The notes below the pieces were generated by a model. The model saw only the letters and a list, made by a program, of their open reading frames with translations. It was not told where the DNA came from and made no database searches. From the NCBI GenBank assembly GCA_036924285.1, contig JAYKYS010000009.1, positions 17,856,001 to 17,920,000 of the forward strand: 64,000 bases of DNA, read 5' to 3'. The position numbers were made by a program, and so were the translations under genes. Shown piece after piece: positions 61,248 to 64,000 of the stretch (its first letter is position 1; each line of letters starts with the position of its first letter). Source of the DNA: Asterella californica (lineage: Eukaryota > Streptophyta > Marchantiopsida > Marchantiales > Aytoniaceae).

Positions 61248-61500
61248 GTGAGATATCTGTGATACTAACTGTGGATCCGAGTCCAAAAAGATTGGCTGTG
61301 CAGTTGGTCAAGAAGATGCAGATGGTGTGTGATTTGTTTCTAGGTTTGGAGCCCGAATCTTGATGGACAGACAAGATAGAAGCGTGAATTATTGAGAGTT
61401 GTTACTGCTATAAAGATAGATCGAGAGTTCTTGATTGGAGCTCGTATGATCTTAGAAACAGATTGTTTGCCCTTGTTTGGAATGATAACGAACTACAATA
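61248..61500 (+). pseudogene. Ty3/gypsy RNase H fragment related to the intact element
   Basis: Broken frames read ILTVDPSP, then RVVTAIKIDREFLIGA and ETDCLPLFGMI. They match the RNase H segment of the intact pol at about 25100-25340 (ILIVDTSP, GVVTAMKSDKEYLIGA, ETDCLPLLGMI). Several stops and frame changes intervene and no LTR is attached. It is an older relative of the 19.7-kb element. Confidence 0.8.
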
Positions 61501-61695
61501 CGTCTCTTTCGCTGTGGGGCTTTCTGCTGCTGTCCTTGTACATCATGAGACTCTCGGCATACAGATGGAACATCGCTTCAACCTCTTAGCCTTGGAGATA
61601 TACGGATCGACAGCTTTGGAGTTCAACGTCTTTCTTCGAGATTGTGCAAGAGCTTACTATGAGAGACGTCAGGGGGTGCGATAGACGATTTTAGA

Positions 61696-61830
61696 TCTAC
61701 TGATAGCGGGGTTTAGCCCCGGTATTCTTCCCTTCGAGGTGTTTGTTGCTTGGCCCTTCAGATCCTTCTTTGCCTTGTAAGGCTTGATGAGGTCTTTCCA
61801 TCCGTTTGCTATTCATCGCGTCCGTTGTTT
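61696..61830 (+). repeat. Dispersed repeat R1, copy D
   Basis: CTACTGATAGCGGGGTTTAG, the GC hairpin (CGGGG...CCCCG), TTGCTTGGCCCTTC, CCTTGTAAGGCTTGATG, TCTTTCCATCCGTTTGCTAT and ATTCATCGCG follow the same order as copy B at 31.3 kb. Confidence 0.75.
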
Positions 61831-61839
61831 CTCTAAAGA

Positions 61840-64000
61840 GACGTACAAACAACCGAAAAGGAAAATAGAAATGAAACGATAACTCATTCCTTGTTTGACC
61901 GGATGGTAAAATGCGTACTCCCCTACCAGTATTCTGCAGAGATCAGTGCCAATTCCCAGTTCTCGGTGAATGCGGTCACTAGAGGCTTTACGCACCGTCA
62001 AACTGGAGGATCCGAAAGATCAGTAGAGATTCCCAACAGAGATTCCCTACTCCGTAGGATTCGGCAAATGATTATAGCCGGCTCCTCCCACTTAAGTATG
62101 TACACTTTGAACTGCACCGTCAGATTTCAATCCACATAAGATTCATCGATCATGTCATCTGGAATGAATCCGTGATTTCAGGTGCAGTTCAACAACTACT
62201 GCAGTACCTCGACTGTGAACCTCCTTTGGCAGGCACTATGGACATCTGGATTCGCCGCTCGTGTTCTCCATTAACTTGGACAACTTGTACTTTTATCTCA
62301 TTGTCAATAACGTACATTATGTACAAAATTTCGAACGTAGTCTTCTTTCCCTAAAGTACCGTCGATTGAAAAGAACAAAACATGAAAAAGAAGACAGGTA
62401 TTATTTTTATTTATCTTTCAGATAGATCTACATATTTATGTTTTTCATATTCTCGAGTGAAATCTAAGTAGACTAAGCAAAACATATGCACGAAGGGCCG
62501 GTAAAGGCTGTGTCATGGAAAAATCATCTCCTCAGTTCCTGGCACGGTGCTTCAACTGTGACTCAAAATAATAAGAGGTACTTTCATTACCCTTAACTTG
62601 ATCACTCCTAATGTTTTTCAGAGCGATAGACACTGACACTTCCCCCTCTATTCTATATAGCCAATGGAATTCGGAGTGGAACACAACATTTTGATGTAGG
62701 AGCGAGTAAAAATACTACATCAGTGGGAGCGGAGTAGAGGAACAAAGTACATTCTGGAGAGATTCCAACATATGCATGTAATATGAACTTTTGGCCCTAG
62801 TGAAGGAAGAGGAGAAGTAAGGAAATAAGCAAGAAATTGCGGATGGGGATTTGCTCAAGTCACGGAAGAAGAGTGAGACTTGGTACTAAATGAGAAAAAT
62901 CTCTTTTGCTATGTATTATCCAAAAATGTGTTTGTATTAAAATTATGAAAATTCTAGATAGGATAATATGAAAAATTACTACTCACAGTAATTATTACAT
63001 ATTAACAAAGTGAAAAACAACGAATTATGCGCACATCACCCATAAAGGTAATGCGTAAGAACGCACTTCCAGAATTATAGTCTGGGGATTGTATCATCAA
63101 AATATTATTTTAATCAGAATGTTAATCTCTTACGTAAATATGCATGCTGGACAAACTTCGGGAACTTTTGCTCGTGTAAAGTTATCACAAATATATATAT
63201 TAAATAAAATATATATACTAAGTAAGTATAAATAATTAAAATATTTTATAAAAGTTATCTATTAGCCCATGTCTGAAGACACAGGAAGAATAAAAAATAA
63301 CTCATAAGTCTTGACCCGAGTGCCGCGCTTCAAAAAATATAAGTCTGAGAATCCATACTCATTAATACACTAATATACACTGAAGTTAATTTAATATTTA
63401 ACCCTTCTTGCCGGAAAAAATAGGTATCAAATTAAACGATGGAGGAGGTGAATAATATGCAGGTGCTTTCTTACTTAACACTTCCCGCAAGAAGAGTTAA
63501 GTAATAAATTAATTAACGTACACGCTACCCGTTATGAGAAGGGAGATGCCAATCAATCTCTTCCCGTCTCCTAAGTTGAGTTGTAGCGTTAAAGGTTCTG
63601 TAATAAGTTCGGTGATTTATGCAAGATAACACTTTAAGTTCCAGCGCAACAACCTTGTTACTTAATGTAATCAGCCCAAAAAATACACTCTTGATACATC
63701 ATTGTGCGCGTTAATGGTAAGAACATACAAAAGTCATGAGAAAAACAATGCAACTTTCACATCCAATGAAAACCAACAAAATTTTATTTCACATCGAATA
63801 TGCATCCCACATGCCCTGGGGAAGGTGGATGGAGAAAAGAACAAGCGTGATAACGGGGATAAAATTATGAGCAAAGAATATAAGCAAAGAATGCAGAATC
63901 ATCCCTTTAAAGGACAAGTGTGATCACAGGGACAAATTTATGAAAATGGATTGGCAGTTAACTCTTCTTATAGTGGCTGGAAAAGAATAATATAAAATTG
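61840..64000. other. Trailing AT-rich region
   Basis: No domain, RNA gene or element end recognised. TATATATATTAAATA-like low-complexity sequence lies near 63190-63230. Short frames at 61891-62139 and 63702-63923 look like chance. Confidence 0.35.

Overview
This looks like nuclear DNA from a streptophyte, most likely a non-seed plant such as a bryophyte or lycophyte. The assignment is inferred from three things: intron-containing genes with GT-AG introns, a plant-type cohesin SCC3 relic, and plant-style Ty3/gypsy and LINE remnants. No bacterial operons, CRISPR array, rRNA or canonical tRNA was seen. The exact taxon cannot be settled from the window.

Layout. 1-5.6 kb: no supportable gene, plus one copy of a dispersed repeat (R1). 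5.6-9.65 kb: a decayed minus-strand Ty3/gypsy element (RNase H end, integrase, then lysine/glutamate-rich ORF debris). 9.65-13.6 kb: repeat-like sequence with no clear gene. 14.9-17.2 kb: an apparently intact four-exon gene for a 652-aa Kolobok-like DDE transposase with a SAP DNA-binding domain inside its catalytic region. 18.2-18.9 kb: a 131-aa minus-strand hypothetical ORF followed by a small tRNA-like fold. 19,672-28,379: a complete, very young Ty3/gypsy retrotransposon. Its two 1,373-bp LTRs differ at only two positions, it is flanked by GCGG duplications, and Gag-protease is joined to RT-RNase H-integrase through a textbook -1 frameshift signal.

28.4-47.9 kb is AT-rich, repeat-rich and almost gene-free. 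It holds R1 copies, an ~83-bp inverted repeat, a cluster of quasi-palindromes, one copy of a second long repeat (R2) and several long near-perfect hairpins. 47.9-54.4 kb holds a degenerate minus-strand cohesin SCC3/SA gene that keeps its intron-exon order but has several stops and frameshifts. A foldback element sits in one of its introns. 56.6-61.9 kb is a nest of broken elements: the second R2 copy, a chromodomain remnant, an inactivated LINE reverse transcriptase, a Ty3 RNase H fragment and another R1 copy.

No pathway or operon is present. The window is a record of successive transposon insertion and decay around one dead housekeeping gene, with two elements (the SAP-transposase gene and the young Ty3 element) that still read as intact.
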